NCBI GenBank assembly: GCA_943788505.1
Contig: CALSQR010000002.1
Span: 881,213-945,212 of the forward strand
Direction of reading: 5' to 3'
DNA: 64,000 nt
DNA from: an uncultured bacterium
GTDB taxonomy: Bacteria; Bacteroidota; Rhodothermia; Rhodothermales; UBA10348
This document shows positions 33,314 through 43,566 of the stretch, in pieces. Each line of letters opens with the position of its first letter. The stretch's first letter is position 1. A model generated the notes under the pieces. The model saw nothing but the letters and a program-made list of their open reading frames with translations, was not told where the DNA came from and did no database searches. Both the position numbers and the translations under genes were made by a program.

Positions 33314-34696
33314 ATGTTTATAAGCGCACTTGATCTGTTCAAAGTCGGCATTGGCCCATCCAGCTCCCATACCATGGGCCCCATGGTTGCTGCCGGTATG
33401 TTTCGGCGTCGCATCACGCGTCAACGAGCCGAAGGACTTCTGCCGGAGAGCTCCACCCTGCGAGTTCAGTGTGTCCTGAAGGGCTCGCTCGCCTGGACTG
33501 GCAAAGGCCACGCGACGGATCGCGCGATTGTGCTCGGTATGCAAGGGTATACACCTCGAGGGCTAATCCATCACGACGTGAATGAGCTTATGCAAGAGCT
33601 CTGGGCTGGGACGCGGGTCGATGTTGATGGTGCAGGATTTGATTTCGTGCCCGAAGCCGATGTCATTTTTGATCGATACGATCCGTTACCGGAGCATCCG
33701 AATGGGATGATATTCAGGGTTGTAGATGATGCTGGTCAACCCGTGCTAGAGCGTCGCTACTTTTCGATCGGTGGCGGGTTTGTGACTACAGAAGATGATA
33801 TCGATTCCATCGAGGCGCCCCTTATGATGGAAGATGCCCATTCCTTCCCGTTTCCGTTTGAATCGGGAAAGGACATGTTGCATATGTCCGCAGCGAGTGG
33901 ACTGTCGATAGCTGGTATGAAGCGCGAGAATGAACACCTGCACCATGGTGACGCGCAGCTTGATCGAGGTCTGGACGAGATCTGGTCTGCTATGAAGCAA
34001 TGTGTGGAGAACGGACTGGGCGTAGAGGGCACCTTACCGGGTGGACTGAATGTGCGCCGGCGAGCAAAGCAGTTATATCGCGATCTGCATGCCAGTCAAG
34101 AGAAGGTGACCGTTAATGACTGGCTCTGCGCCTACGCCATGGCCGTGAATGAAGAGAATGCTGCGGGGCACATGGTGGTCACAGCACCTACCAACGGCGC
34201 TGCAGGTGTTATCCCATCTGTTCTCTACTACATGGTGAAGCACGAGCGGATCAGCCGGGAGGCAATACATGACTACCTCTTAACGGCGGGAGCGATTGGC
34301 GGACTCATTAAACATCGTAGCTCGATTTCAGGCGCTGAAGTTGGCTGCCAGGGCGAAGTTGGTTCGGCGTCCGCCATGGCCGCCGCCGCACTTTGTGCTA
34401 TTCGAGGTGGCAGTGTTGCTCAGGTCGAAAATGCAGCCGAAATCGCCCTAGAGCATCACCTTGGCCTTACTTGCGACCCTGTGGCCGGACTCGTTCAAGT
34501 GCCCTGCATCGAACGAAACGGATTTGGTGCGATCAAGGCATTTACTGCCGCTTCGCTAGCGCTCCGCGGCAGCGGACATCATGTCATGACCCTGGACGCC
34601 TGTATTTCCGCCATGAAGCACACGGGCGAGGAGATGTCCCACAAGTTCAAAGAAACATCGCTCGGTGGATTGGCTGTTAGCATAACGGAGTGCTGA
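33314..34696 (+). CDS. sdaA: L-serine ammonia-lyase (iron-sulfur)
   Basis: 460 residues: the one-chain form with beta and alpha domains joined. The start [20 protein letters not shown] is the hallmark. Cysteines expected to hold the 4Fe-4S cluster lie in [30 protein letters not shown] and [15 protein letters not shown]. It deaminates serine to pyruvate and ammonia and is oxygen-sensitive. Stands alone, converging on rodA. Confidence 0.97.
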   Translation: MFISALDLFKVGIGPSSSHTMGPMVAAGMFRRRITRQRAEGLLPESSTLRVQCVLKGSLAWTGKGHATDRAIVLGMQGYTPRGLIHHDVNELMQELWAGTRVDVDGAGFDFVPEADVIFDRYDPLPEHPNGMIFRVVDDAGQPVLERRYFSIGGGFVTTEDDIDSIEAPLMMEDAHSFPFPFESGKDMLHMSAASGLSIAGMKRENEHLHHGDAQLDRGLDEIWSAMKQCVENGLGVEGTLPGGLNVRRRAKQLYRDLHASQEKVTVNDWLCAYAMAVNEENAAGHMVVTAPTNGAAGVIPSVLYYMVKHERISREAIHDYLLTAGAIGGLIKHRSSISGAEVGCQGEVGSASAMAAAALCAIRGGSVAQVENAAEIALEHHLGLTCDPVAGLVQVPCIERNGFGAIKAFTAASLALRGSGHHVMTLDACISAMKHTGEEMSHKFKETSLGGLAVSITEC

Positions 34697-34747
34697 TTTG
34701 CCTCGCTCATGGACTCCGACACAAGTGGGCGTACGGATTACGCTTGG

Positions 34748-36007
34748 TCAATATCCGTAAATCGAGAAGTCGTCCTTTCGCAGATGAAGGGATAGTACGA
34801 TGGCTAGCAGGGCGGAGTTGGCCAACAAAGCCGATCCCCCGTAGGAAATGAACGGCAGCGGGATACCGATCACCGGTAGAAGAGACGTCGCCATGCCGAT
34901 GTTGATGAAAATGTGGATCAGGTACATGCCAGCCGTCGAGGAGGCAATCAAGACGCCGAACGGGTGCTTCATATTGGCACCTAATTGAAGCAGTCTAATC
35001 ATCAGAATCCCGAACAAGACGAGGATTACGATCGAGCCCAGAAAGCCCCACTCCTCGCCGATTACGGAAAAAATGAAGTCTGTGGACTGCTCGAATACGT
35101 ACCCACCTTGAGTTTGCGTGCCTTGGAGGAATCCTTTGCCGGCCCAGCCACCACTTCCAATGGCTGCCATGGAGTTAACCTGGTGAAAACCCACGTTTGC
35201 CTTGAACTCATCAGCTCCAGGATTAGTGAATGACAGAATTCGCTGAACCTGGTAGTCACTAAAAACAACCGTTAGGGCAACCTTTGCCATGGCAACGGTA
35301 CCGCCGGTGGCAACTCCAGAAAAAATGGCAATCCGTCTGTCGCGAGTGCGCCACCACATGAAGGCTGTAAATAGCACAGTCAGGACGATTGCCGTCGGTA
35401 GGGATACGATTGCAAAGTATCCGACAATAGCCGGAGAAATCATCAACATGAGCAAGTTGATGTCCAATCCACTCCAAAAAAGAATGATTGGGATTAGGCC
35501 AATAAAGACGAGGGCTGTTCCGGTATCATTCTGGAGAACAATTAGACTAGCCGGCAGCAAAATGATGCCCACTAAAATGAAGGCGAACTTCAGGTCCATT
35601 GTCTTGGGACGGCGCATTCCCACTACCTGAGCAACCGCCATGATCGTCCCAACCTTGGCTAGTTCGGACACCTGAAGGCTCATTGGGCCGAAGTGAAGCC
35701 ACGATTTAGCGCCGTTGATCTCGCGCCCGAATAAGAGGGCAGCAACTAACAGCAGCAAGGTGGCGCCATACACAGGAAATGCGATCGTTTGGAAAAAACG
35801 AATAGGAAGCATCAATGCTACTAGTAAGCCAACTACGCTGATGCCGAACCAGATGATCTGGTTGTCAAAATTCTGCTTAGGGTCTGAAGCAAAAAACTCT
35901 GAGGCTGGACCATGGGTCGCCGAGTAAATGGCGAGTATACCAATACCAACCAACGACAGCCAAGCAAAAAGGCTGATTAGGTCTAGATTGAGATATCGCC
36001 GCCTCAT
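34748..36007 (-). CDS. rodA: Rod shape-determining protein RodA (SEDS glycosyltransferase)
   Basis: 419 residues, about ten membrane helices. SEDS features are VLQNDTGTALVFIGLIPIIL, the long periplasmic loop with SNGGWAGKG-like GSGGWAGKGFLQGTQTQGG, STDFIFSVIGEEWGFLG, and GIPLPFISYGGSALL near the end. It polymerises glycan strands in the elongasome with PBP2, whose gene overlaps its start by 4 nt. The mreBCD genes usually found ahead of this pair are not in the window. Confidence 0.97.
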   Translation of the reverse strand: MRRRYLNLDLISLFAWLSLVGIGILAIYSATHGPASEFFASDPKQNFDNQIIWFGISVVGLLVALMLPIRFFQTIAFPVYGATLLLLVAALLFGREINGAKSWLHFGPMSLQVSELAKVGTIMAVAQVVGMRRPKTMDLKFAFILVGIILLPASLIVLQNDTGTALVFIGLIPIILFWSGLDINLLMLMISPAIVGYFAIVSLPTAIVLTVLFTAFMWWRTRDRRIAIFSGVATGGTVAMAKVALTVVFSDYQVQRILSFTNPGADEFKANVGFHQVNSMAAIGSGGWAGKGFLQGTQTQGGYVFEQSTDFIFSVIGEEWGFLGSIVILVLFGILMIRLLQLGANMKHPFGVLIASSTAGMYLIHIFINIGMATSLLPVIGIPLPFISYGGSALLANSALLAIVLSLHLRKDDFSIYGY

Positions 36008-37866
36008 TCTCCTCGGCCCGGATTAATCTCGGTAATTGTATTGAGCGCCATGAGCGTTTTGAGCTTGTCACGCCGGGTAGGGGTCAGTTCCAACGTTCCT
36101 TTCAGGTATCTCTCCGCAATAAAGCTTCCTATCGGACCCGCGGTATTCGAGCCAAATCCTGCATTTTCTGCCAAGACGGCGACCGCAATTTTCGGGTTGT
36201 CAGCAGGCGCGGCGAAAATAAACCACGAGTTGTCCTCATCCCGATTGTTCTGAGCAGATCCCGTCTTACCCATCGACGGAATACCAGGGATATCTAGCCA
36301 CCAGCTGTGGTCATGAACCACCTTTTTCATGCCTTCCTTCACGATATCGAGGTACACTGGATTCACTTCCAATTGGGTCGAAGGAGGGGCTGCTGGAATT
36401 CGTTCTTCTCCCGTTTGTGGATCGATAAGACCCCGCACCAAATGAGGCGTAACCAGTCTACCACCGTTTGCCATCGCCGCTATATACCGGGAAAGCTGCA
36501 AGAGGGATACGTTTACCTCGCCCTGCCCAACACCCAAGTTCATCACATTTCCCTGCGTCCAGCCCACTTTGAGGCCGCGATTACGCTCTGCGACCGTGCC
36601 ATAAATACGATTGTAATACGACGAATCGGGAATAAGACCCCGTTCGATCGACGAGGAATCAATATCTAGCCATGGCTCTCGCCCGAATCCGAACCGAGAC
36701 GCGATCTCATTGAGCGAGTTCACGTCAATGCGGTTCATCATTTCAAAAAAGAATGTGTTACATGACACTTCGAGCGCTTCGATAACATTGATTGAGCCGT
36801 GCTCTGCGAGGCAATTGAAGAAATTCCCCCGTCCAATAGGGTGCCCACCGCCACAGAAGTATCGGGAATTGCGATTGATAACACCTTGCTCCAGAGCGAG
36901 CATCGCAACGAGCGGTTTAAAGGTCGAACCCGGCGCTAGTACACTTTGTGTCACTCGATTAAATAAAGGCCTGTCTGGATGCGTCCTGATACTATCCCAC
37001 TCTGCCGGGTCTAATCGTTCCGTAAACATCTCTAGGTCGAAGTCTGGCGCCGAATGCATGGCCAGGACCTCTCCATTGGAAGGATCGATCGCTATAACGC
37101 CGCCGCGCTTGTTCACAAAAAGTGATTCGGCAAATGCCTGCAGGTCTGCGTCAATGGTTAGCGTAAGGTCCATCCCGCTCTGTGCAGCGCGGTTCTCTTG
37201 GCCTTCCAAGTAGTCTGCAACGACCTGACCCTTGATATTGATCATCTTGAACTCACTGCCAGGGGTTCCGCGAACATCTTGTTCGTACTGGAGCTCAAGA
37301 CCCCCCTGTCCAAACGGATCGCCCCGTATGTACCCTTCTTCCCGATGCTTTTCCAGGGCCGTTTCTGAAATTTCCCGGACATAGCCAAGCGCATGGGTCA
37401 ATCGTACGTCTGTTAAGTAGCGTCGCTTCTGAGAGATGTCATAGTCGACCCCGGGCAGATTGTGGCGTTGTTCGAGAACGCGACTCAACGCCTCGAACGT
37501 TATGTGAGGCTGCAATGGTGAACGCTGAAATGGTGCCTTGTTGGCAAGATCGAAACGTTGCTGGATCACAGAATCCGGTACCATTACCAACGATGAGAGC
37601 AGCGGGATGGTAGTCGGATCGAAATATCTTGGCGTCACATAGAGCGTGAAGCTAGGTTCATTTTCCACTAGCAGAACACCATTTCGGTCGTAAAACCGAC
37701 CACGAGGCGGCTGCACGCGGCGTTCCCGAACGGCGTTGGCGGTGGACTTACCGGTGTGGTCCGACCGCTCGATGATCTGTAGTTTGCCAAGCCGTAAAAA
37801 AAGGATTCCCAGAACAACGGCAATCAATGCGACAAATATTCTGAGGCGCGAACGACCCTCGTCCAT
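36004..37866 (-). CDS. mrdA: Penicillin-binding protein 2 (elongation transpeptidase)
   Basis: 620 residues from the ATG at 37866, chosen because GGAG lies 8 nt upstream; the frame extends 7 codons more. One N-terminal membrane anchor (about 10-28), the pedestal domain starting RGRFYDRNGVLLVEN, and the transpeptidase with Ser314 in APGSTFKPL, the SxN motif VSCNTFF at about 368, and KTGSAQN at 534. It cross-links side-wall peptidoglycan with RodA. Overlap with rodA makes a coupled operon. Confidence 0.96.
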   Translation of the reverse strand: MDEGRSRLRIFVALIAVVLGILFLRLGKLQIIERSDHTGKSTANAVRERRVQPPRGRFYDRNGVLLVENEPSFTLYVTPRYFDPTTIPLLSSLVMVPDSVIQQRFDLANKAPFQRSPLQPHITFEALSRVLEQRHNLPGVDYDISQKRRYLTDVRLTHALGYVREISETALEKHREEGYIRGDPFGQGGLELQYEQDVRGTPGSEFKMINIKGQVVADYLEGQENRAAQSGMDLTLTIDADLQAFAESLFVNKRGGVIAIDPSNGEVLAMHSAPDFDLEMFTERLDPAEWDSIRTHPDRPLFNRVTQSVLAPGSTFKPLVAMLALEQGVINRNSRYFCGGGHPIGRGNFFNCLAEHGSINVIEALEVSCNTFFFEMMNRIDVNSLNEIASRFGFGREPWLDIDSSSIERGLIPDSSYYNRIYGTVAERNRGLKVGWTQGNVMNLGVGQGEVNVSLLQLSRYIAAMANGGRLVTPHLVRGLIDPQTGEERIPAAPPSTQLEVNPVYLDIVKEGMKKVVHDHSWWLDIPGIPSMGKTGSAQNNRDEDNSWFIFAAPADNPKIAVAVLAENAGFGSNTAGPIGSFIAERYLKGTLELTPTRRDKLKTLMALNTITEINPGRGE

Positions 37867-38252
37867 GGTGGCTACTCCGGCGTGCAATGTTGGCTACGAA
37901 CTGTCTGCTCGATTGAGCAGAATCACCGTTCTCGTATCGCACGCGACACGTGCGGGTTCCGTTCATCTTCAAGATCGTCCAGATCACTTACCAAACCCTA
38001 CCATTGGTGCCGAATTGGCGGTTTATCGGTCTGGATTTTGCGACTTTCAAGTTGCATCCATTTTAATCCGGACGTGGCAACCGAGGCTGGGGCGCAGGCG
38101 TACGCTTTCCTCCAGATTCCTGAAACGATCGACTAGTCGTCGGCAACGTACATTCAGGATCCCCGTGACAGACACGGGTTGCCGCCCTTATCATGCTTCC
38201 AGGCGAATAATTTTACCCGCCAACGTCAGGAAGTCAATCAGACGGTTCCAGC
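37867..38252. other. Intergenic region between mrdA and the surface protein gene
   Basis: About 385 nt. A small hairpin TCTGCTC-GATT-GAGCAGA (37904-37921) lies upstream of mrdA. Open frames crossing this region on both strands lack family resemblance. Promoters for both divergent genes must be here, but none is clear enough to call. Confidence 0.45.
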
Positions 38253-41200
38253 ATGATGTCAACATTCCAGACCGGTCGTACTTCTCCCGTAGGACGTATC
38301 GTTGCCGCTTTTCTGATGATGCTGATCTCCGGCGCCCTGCTTACACCAGGCTCCGCTGAGGCTCAGTATTTCGGACGCAACAAAGTCCAGTACGACAATT
38401 TCGACTTCGAATCCTTTCAGACGGACCATTTCGAGTTCTACCTCTATCCAGAAGAACGGGAAGCGGTAAACGACGCCGCCCGCATGGCGGAGCGCTGGTA
38501 TCAGCGACACAGCCGCACCTTCTTGCGAGAATTCTACGAGCGCAAGCCCGTCATTTTTTATGCGAACGATGCTGATTTTCATCAGACCAATGCCATCGGT
38601 GGTGCCATCGGTGAAGGAACTGGTGGGGTAACGGAGTCGCTCAAGGAACGCGTCATCATGCCGCTTACGGGTAGTTATAAGGATACCGACCATGTCCTTG
38701 GTCATGAGCTCGTCCACTCGTTTCAGTACGACATAGCCCTTTCGCGAACAGATTCCATCCGATTTGCCTTTCAGCTCGTTCCCTTGTGGTTGACGGAAGG
38801 GATGGCCGAATATTTTTCTGTTGGACGGGTTGATGCCCATACAGCCATGTGGATGCGAGATGCTGCCCTTAGAGACGACCTACCCAGCATCGAGACCATC
38901 ACTCGGGATATGAGTTATTTCCCGTACCGCTACGGGCAGGCTTATTTGGCCTATATCGGTGGCAAGTATGGCGATGTAGCCGTTGCCAATCTCTTCAAGC
39001 TTACAGGACGGGTGGGTGTGGATTCTGCCTTTGTCTACACGATTGGCATCGACGCCGATTCTCTGTCAAACGAGTGGAGCGCCGCTGTCAAAGAGACCTA
39101 TCTGCCTCTGACCGAAGAACGCGATGATCCAGAAAAAGCAGGTCGGGAAGTCCTCTCCAAGGAAATAGATTCTGGAGATATGAACGTCTCGCCTGTCGTC
39201 AGCCCGGACGGTCAATACGTAGCCTTCCTGTCTGAGAAGGATCTCTTTGAAATCAACCTCTTCATTGCCGACGTCAACACGGGAAAAATTGTCCGTAAAC
39301 TGAAGGGCGGCAACAGGAACGAGCACTTTGATGCGATCCGCTTCATTGCCTCGGCTGGCTCCTGGAGTCCAGATGGACGAGACTTTGCGTTCATCACCTT
39401 CGTGGAAGGAGACAACGAAATATCCATCCTTGACTGGAGTAAAGGTAACGTCTCACAGCGCTTCAAAGTAGATGGGGTTTCAGCCATCACGAACTTGGCC
39501 TGGAGTCCGAACCGCGAGGAAATCGCCTTCTCTGGAATGGATGGTGGCATCAGCGATCTGTACATCCTCAATGTAGAATCAGGCGAGGTGCGCCAGCTAA
39601 CCAATGACCGGTTTGCTGACCTACAGCCTGCTTGGCACCCCGACGGGCGTACCCTTGGTTTCACGACCGACCGCGGGGAATCCGGTACAAATTTCCGTAC
39701 GCTCGAATACGGAGAGCCTCGGCTTGCGACCATCGACACCGAAACCCTAGATATCTCCGTTTATCGCCCCTTCAACGGACTGCATCACAATCCCCAGTTC
39801 TCTCCGGATGGCCGTCAGCTTTACTTCATATCGGACCACGACGGCTTCAAGGATGTCTACCGTCTCGAATTGGCGACAGACACTGTATACAAGCTGACCA
39901 ATCAGAAAACAGGCGTTTCAGGAATTACTGCGATGTCTCCGGCTATGTCAGTAGCAGGACAGAATGGCCGCATGATGTACTCGGTATTCTCTGATAGTAA
40001 GTACACCGTTTATGCTCGGGAATCCGACGATCTGGAAGGCACATTGGTCGATTTTAGCGAAGTCGACATGTCGACTGCTGTAGCCTCCATTCTGCCCCCA
40101 TCGCGTTCGCTGGAAGAAGGTCTTGTTGGATCATATTTGAATGATCCACTCACCGGTTTACCGCCCGATGAAGATTACTCTAGCGAAGCATACAGCCCTC
40201 GTCTCGTTTTGGACCACGTAGCCCCGCCATCGATTGGTGTGCAGGCAGGTGGCCTATACGGCGCTGGCGTATCTGGTGGTGTTGGCTTTTACTTTAGCGA
40301 CATGCTTGGTAACCAGAATCTTACGTTGATTGCGCAAGCAAATGGGACGTTTAAGGATGTTGGTGCACAAGCCGCTTACCTCAACCGAAAAAATCGCCTG
40401 AACTGGGGTGCCGTTGGTGGTCACGTTCCTGTGCTTTTCGGGTCCTCCTATTACGGCAATGATGGTCAAAGTATTCTCACGCTTAGGCAGCGAATCTATA
40501 TCGACCAGCTTGAGGGAATGGCGTCTTATCCGTTTACGACCACACGCCGATTGGAAGCCACAGCTGGCTTCACTCGATACGGATTTGATTACGAACTCGA
40601 CACCTTCCGCTTTGACCCGAATTCCGGATTCGTCACTCGCAATCGGGAGCAGCTCGATGATATTGAGCCGGGCGCGGAGTATTTCGGAATGGTCGGACTC
40701 GCATACGTGAGGGACTACTCAAATTTCGGTTTCACATCACCCATCCGTGGTGGTCGTTCACGGATCGAAGTCAAGCCCTTCATGGGCTCGGAAAAATTTG
40801 TGCGAGTGCAAGTCGATTATCGGAAATACATTCAATTCCGACCCTTCACACTCGCTGTTCGTGGACTCCACATTGGTAATTACGGAGCCGATGATTCCCG
40901 TAATTCGCTCTTTACACGTGAATATCTCGGGTACTCCAATAGCATGACCTTCGTGCGTGGCTATTCATTTACGTCGTTCAACAACATCGAAGAATGTACA
41001 CCGACCGCTAGCGGTACGTGTGCCGAACAAGATCGCCTGTTGGGTTCACGCATGGCATCGACTTCGATCGAGCTGCGTGTACCACTCTTCGGAACCGATG
41101 CCTATGGGCTGATCAACTTCCCCTATCTACCAACTGAAATCTCATTTTTCGTCGATGGTGGCGTGGCATGGAGAGGCGACTCGGCTCCTGTTTTTCCAAA

Positions 41201-41378
41201 AGTAAGCGAATGGTTCAAGAGCTCTCCTTCCTCGGAACGGATTCCAGTCTTCGCGACAGGTGTGTCAGGACGATTCAATCTTTTCGGGTATACCGTATTG
41301 GAGATTTTTTATGCCAAACCGTACCAGCGGCCGGCAAAAGGAGCTCATTTCGGCTTCCAGATCATTCCAGGCTGGTAG
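38253..41378 (+). CDS. Large surface protein: metallopeptidase-like, TolB-type propeller, beta-barrel end
   Basis: 1041 residues. Signal peptide ending SAEAQ (about residue 38). A gluzincin-like domain follows with HELVHSFQYD at 151-160 and WLTEGMAEYFS as the likely third-ligand helix. A TolB/PD40 propeller spans about 290-600 (SPDGQYVAFLSEKD, WSPDGRDFAFITF, FSPDGRQLYFISDHDGFKDV). The last ~350 residues have alternating strands with aromatic ends and finish FGFQIIPGW, like a BamA/surface-antigen barrel. The probable site is the outer membrane. A protease role is inferred; the HExxH variant here reads HELVH, so zinc binding is plausible. Confidence 0.85.
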   Translation: MMSTFQTGRTSPVGRIVAAFLMMLISGALLTPGSAEAQYFGRNKVQYDNFDFESFQTDHFEFYLYPEEREAVNDAARMAERWYQRHSRTFLREFYERKPVIFYANDADFHQTNAIGGAIGEGTGGVTESLKERVIMPLTGSYKDTDHVLGHELVHSFQYDIALSRTDSIRFAFQLVPLWLTEGMAEYFSVGRVDAHTAMWMRDAALRDDLPSIETITRDMSYFPYRYGQAYLAYIGGKYGDVAVANLFKLTGRVGVDSAFVYTIGIDADSLSNEWSAAVKETYLPLTEERDDPEKAGREVLSKEIDSGDMNVSPVVSPDGQYVAFLSEKDLFEINLFIADVNTGKIVRKLKGGNRNEHFDAIRFIASAGSWSPDGRDFAFITFVEGDNEISILDWSKGNVSQRFKVDGVSAITNLAWSPNREEIAFSGMDGGISDLYILNVESGEVRQLTNDRFADLQPAWHPDGRTLGFTTDRGESGTNFRTLEYGEPRLATIDTETLDISVYRPFNGLHHNPQFSPDGRQLYFISDHDGFKDVYRLELATDTVYKLTNQKTGVSGITAMSPAMSVAGQNGRMMYSVFSDSKYTVYARESDDLEGTLVDFSEVDMSTAVASILPPSRSLEEGLVGSYLNDPLTGLPPDEDYSSEAYSPRLVLDHVAPPSIGVQAGGLYGAGVSGGVGFYFSDMLGNQNLTLIAQANGTFKDVGAQAAYLNRKNRLNWGAVGGHVPVLFGSSYYGNDGQSILTLRQRIYIDQLEGMASYPFTTTRRLEATAGFTRYGFDYELDTFRFDPNSGFVTRNREQLDDIEPGAEYFGMVGLAYVRDYSNFGFTSPIRGGRSRIEVKPFMGSEKFVRVQVDYRKYIQFRPFTLAVRGLHIGNYGADDSRNSLFTREYLGYSNSMTFVRGYSFTSFNNIEECTPTASGTCAEQDRLLGSRMASTSIELRVPLFGTDAYGLINFPYLPTEISFFVDGGVAWRGDSAPVFPKVSEWFKSSPSSERIPVFATGVSGRFNLFGYTVLEIFYAKPYQRPAKGAHFGFQIIPGW

Positions 41379-41439
41379 TCATCTCTCTGCCTATCTCAGG
41401 TTGATGCACGCCAAGGAAAATCCGTCCACAATGGGAAAA

Positions 41440-41468
41440 ATTACTTAGGCAGAATTCTATAGCCTAAG
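41440..41468 (-). terminator. Intrinsic terminator after the PhzF-like gene
   Basis: Stem CTTAGGC/GCCTAAG (41444-41450, 41462-41468). On the minus strand it is followed by TAATTTTTCCC. It lies 57 nt after the phzF-like stop codon. Confidence 0.65.
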
Positions 41469-41525
41469 AAAAGACGGGACCGCTTTGGATGCTGAGTAAG
41501 GCGATAGAAATGGATTCCGGCCTAC

Positions 41526-42323
41526 TCAGATTGACAATTCAGCTGTCATGACGAGGACTGCGTGACCTCTAAGGATGACGCGATCCCCAAGTAGCTCAAC
41601 ATCTACCTCTCCTCCCCGGGCTGAAATCTGTTTTGCTCGCATCCTCGTCTTTCCAAGCTTCGCCCCCCAATAAGGTGCTAAGCAACAATGGGCCGAACCG
41701 GTTACAGGGTCCTCAGGCACGCCACATTGCGGGGCAAAGAATCGTGACACGAAGTCAAGTTCGGGGCTATCGGCACGAGCTGTCACAATGAGACCTCTAA
41801 TATCGAGCGCTGCAATGGCCGTCATGTCCGGTTTCAAGTTGCGCAGTGCGGTCTCATCTCTAACTTCGGCAATGGCATCCATCCGGTTGGCCCCGTGGTA
41901 AAGACAATCGAGGTTGAGCGCATTGTCAATGAGCTCTGACGGAAAGCCCTGATCGGCTGGCTCTGCTGGAAACACCATCTCAAGAAGACCCGCCGTATTC
42001 TGAGTCACTTTGAGTTCGCCGCTCAGCGTCCGGAAGCGAATGGTTGATCCTTGCGCTACGTGACCTAATTCAAACAAAGTGTGGGCTGTAGCCATGGTTG
42101 CGTGGCCACAAAGATCGACTTCTGCGACGGGAGTGAACCAGCGAAGGTGCCAAGAGTCGTCGGATTCTTGCCTCACAAACGCAGTCTCCGACAAATTCAT
42201 TTCATTGGCGATGGATTGCATCAACACATCATCTAGCTCAGCATCAACCACGCATACGGCGGCTGGATTGCCTTTGAACGGAGTACTTGAAAATGCATCG
42301 ACCTGGTGAAGCGTGAGTTTCAT
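41526..42323 (-). CDS. PhzF family isomerase-like protein
   Basis: 265 residues: HQVDAFSSTPFKGNPAAVCV at the start, the catalytic Glu in NEMNLSETAFV, FTPVAEVDLCGHATMATAH, and CGVPEDPVTGSAHCCLAPYW, all classic for the diaminopimelate-epimerase-fold PhzF group. No phenazine genes are near, so phenazine synthesis is unlikely. These are commonly isomerases of unknown substrate. Monocistronic with its own terminator. Confidence 0.92.
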   Translation of the reverse strand: MKLTLHQVDAFSSTPFKGNPAAVCVVDAELDDVLMQSIANEMNLSETAFVRQESDDSWHLRWFTPVAEVDLCGHATMATAHTLFELGHVAQGSTIRFRTLSGELKVTQNTAGLLEMVFPAEPADQGFPSELIDNALNLDCLYHGANRMDAIAEVRDETALRNLKPDMTAIAALDIRGLIVTARADSPELDFVSRFFAPQCGVPEDPVTGSAHCCLAPYWGAKLGKTRMRAKQISARGGEVDVELLGDRVILRGHAVLVMTAELSI

Positions 42324-42404
42324 GTCGTCTCGTCGTATCTAGCAAGCAGTTTGATGTATCTTGGCGAATCTCCGGCTGATTCCGCATGAGCACCAACAGA
42401 TCGT

Positions 42405-43508
42405 ATGTATTCGAGTCTTCGATCCGCCTTATTTGCCCTTGGGCCTGAGACGGCTCACAATGTAGCGTCTCTCGCAGCGCGTTTCTCCCAGAAATGTACG
42501 CCGTTTCTACTTGATTCGATGTACCAGTACGCGCACCCCAGCCTACATCAGGAAATACTGGGTAAGACCTTCGCTAATCCAGTAGGCTTAGCGGCCGGTT
42601 TCGATAAGAACGCCCGGATGATTCCTTTCTTCCAGAAGGCTGGATGTGGCTTTGTGGAAGTAGGTAGTGTCAGTGCCCGCAAGTCGAAAGGCAACCCTAG
42701 ACCTCGAGCATTTCGCTTGCCCGATGATCAGGCTCTCATCAATCGAATGGGGTTGAATAATGTAGGTGCACGGGCCGTAAGGCCTCGTTTGCAGCGCTAT
42801 TCCGGTCAAATTGCCTTTCCAGTGGGCGTCAATCTTGCCAAGACGCACGACCCGAAGATCGAAGGAGAAGCCGCTATTGAAGACTTCTGCATCAGTTTTC
42901 GCGAGCTGGCACCACATGCGGATTATGTAGCCCTCAACATCTCCTGTCCCAACACGGCTGAAGGCAAAACGTTTGAAGACCCCAACTCGCTGGATGATTT
43001 ACTCACCGCGGTCATGAAAGAGCGGAATGAGATGCAACGACGGGTCCCCATTCTGGTGAAGTTCTCTCCCCCTCATACGGACAAATTTGTCCTGGACAGC
43101 CTATTCGATGAGTTGCTACTGGTCTCTCTCGGACACGGGGTGAACGGATTCATCGCAACGAATACTGCCTCTGACAGAGAAGGGTTATTAACGCCTGAAG
43201 ATCGCATTGAGCAAATAGGTCGCGGCGGGCTGAGCGGCCAGCCCATTCGTGCCCGAGCCAACGGCCTGGTCAAATACCTGTACCGAAAAACCAAAGGACG
43301 AGTGCCTATTATTGGCGTAGGAGGCATTTCTTCTGCTGAACAGGCCTATGAACGTATCAAATCAGGCGCTTCTCTCATACAGGTTTATACTGGCCTTGTA
43401 TACCAAGGGCCTGGACTCATACGCTCCATAAAGGAAGGTCTCATTCGATTGATGGAAGAGGAAGGTCACTCATCCATCAGTAAAGTAGTTGGTATCGAGT
43501 CTGACTGA
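42405..43508 (+). CDS. pyrD: Dihydroorotate dehydrogenase, class 2-like
   Basis: 367 residues, the length and N-terminal layout of the quinone-linked class 2 enzyme (GLAAGFDKNARMIPFFQKAG, EVGSVSARKSKGNPRPRAFR, LINRMGLNNVGA). It oxidises dihydroorotate to orotate in pyrimidine synthesis at the membrane. FMN-binding VGGISSAEQAYERIKSGASL and VYTGLVYQGPGLI are intact. Oddly, the active-site motif reads NISCPNT, with Cys181 where class 2 enzymes usually have serine as catalytic base; class 1 enzymes use Cys. Function is still expected. Confidence 0.93.
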   Translation: MYSSLRSALFALGPETAHNVASLAARFSQKCTPFLLDSMYQYAHPSLHQEILGKTFANPVGLAAGFDKNARMIPFFQKAGCGFVEVGSVSARKSKGNPRPRAFRLPDDQALINRMGLNNVGARAVRPRLQRYSGQIAFPVGVNLAKTHDPKIEGEAAIEDFCISFRELAPHADYVALNISCPNTAEGKTFEDPNSLDDLLTAVMKERNEMQRRVPILVKFSPPHTDKFVLDSLFDELLLVSLGHGVNGFIATNTASDREGLLTPEDRIEQIGRGGLSGQPIRARANGLVKYLYRKTKGRVPIIGVGGISSAEQAYERIKSGASLIQVYTGLVYQGPGLIRSIKEGLIRLMEEEGHSSISKVVGIESD

Positions 43509-43566
43509 TTGGCAGAACCTCGGATCGGCCTCGGTCGTTGCAATGGACCCTTAATCTGATGCGCCC

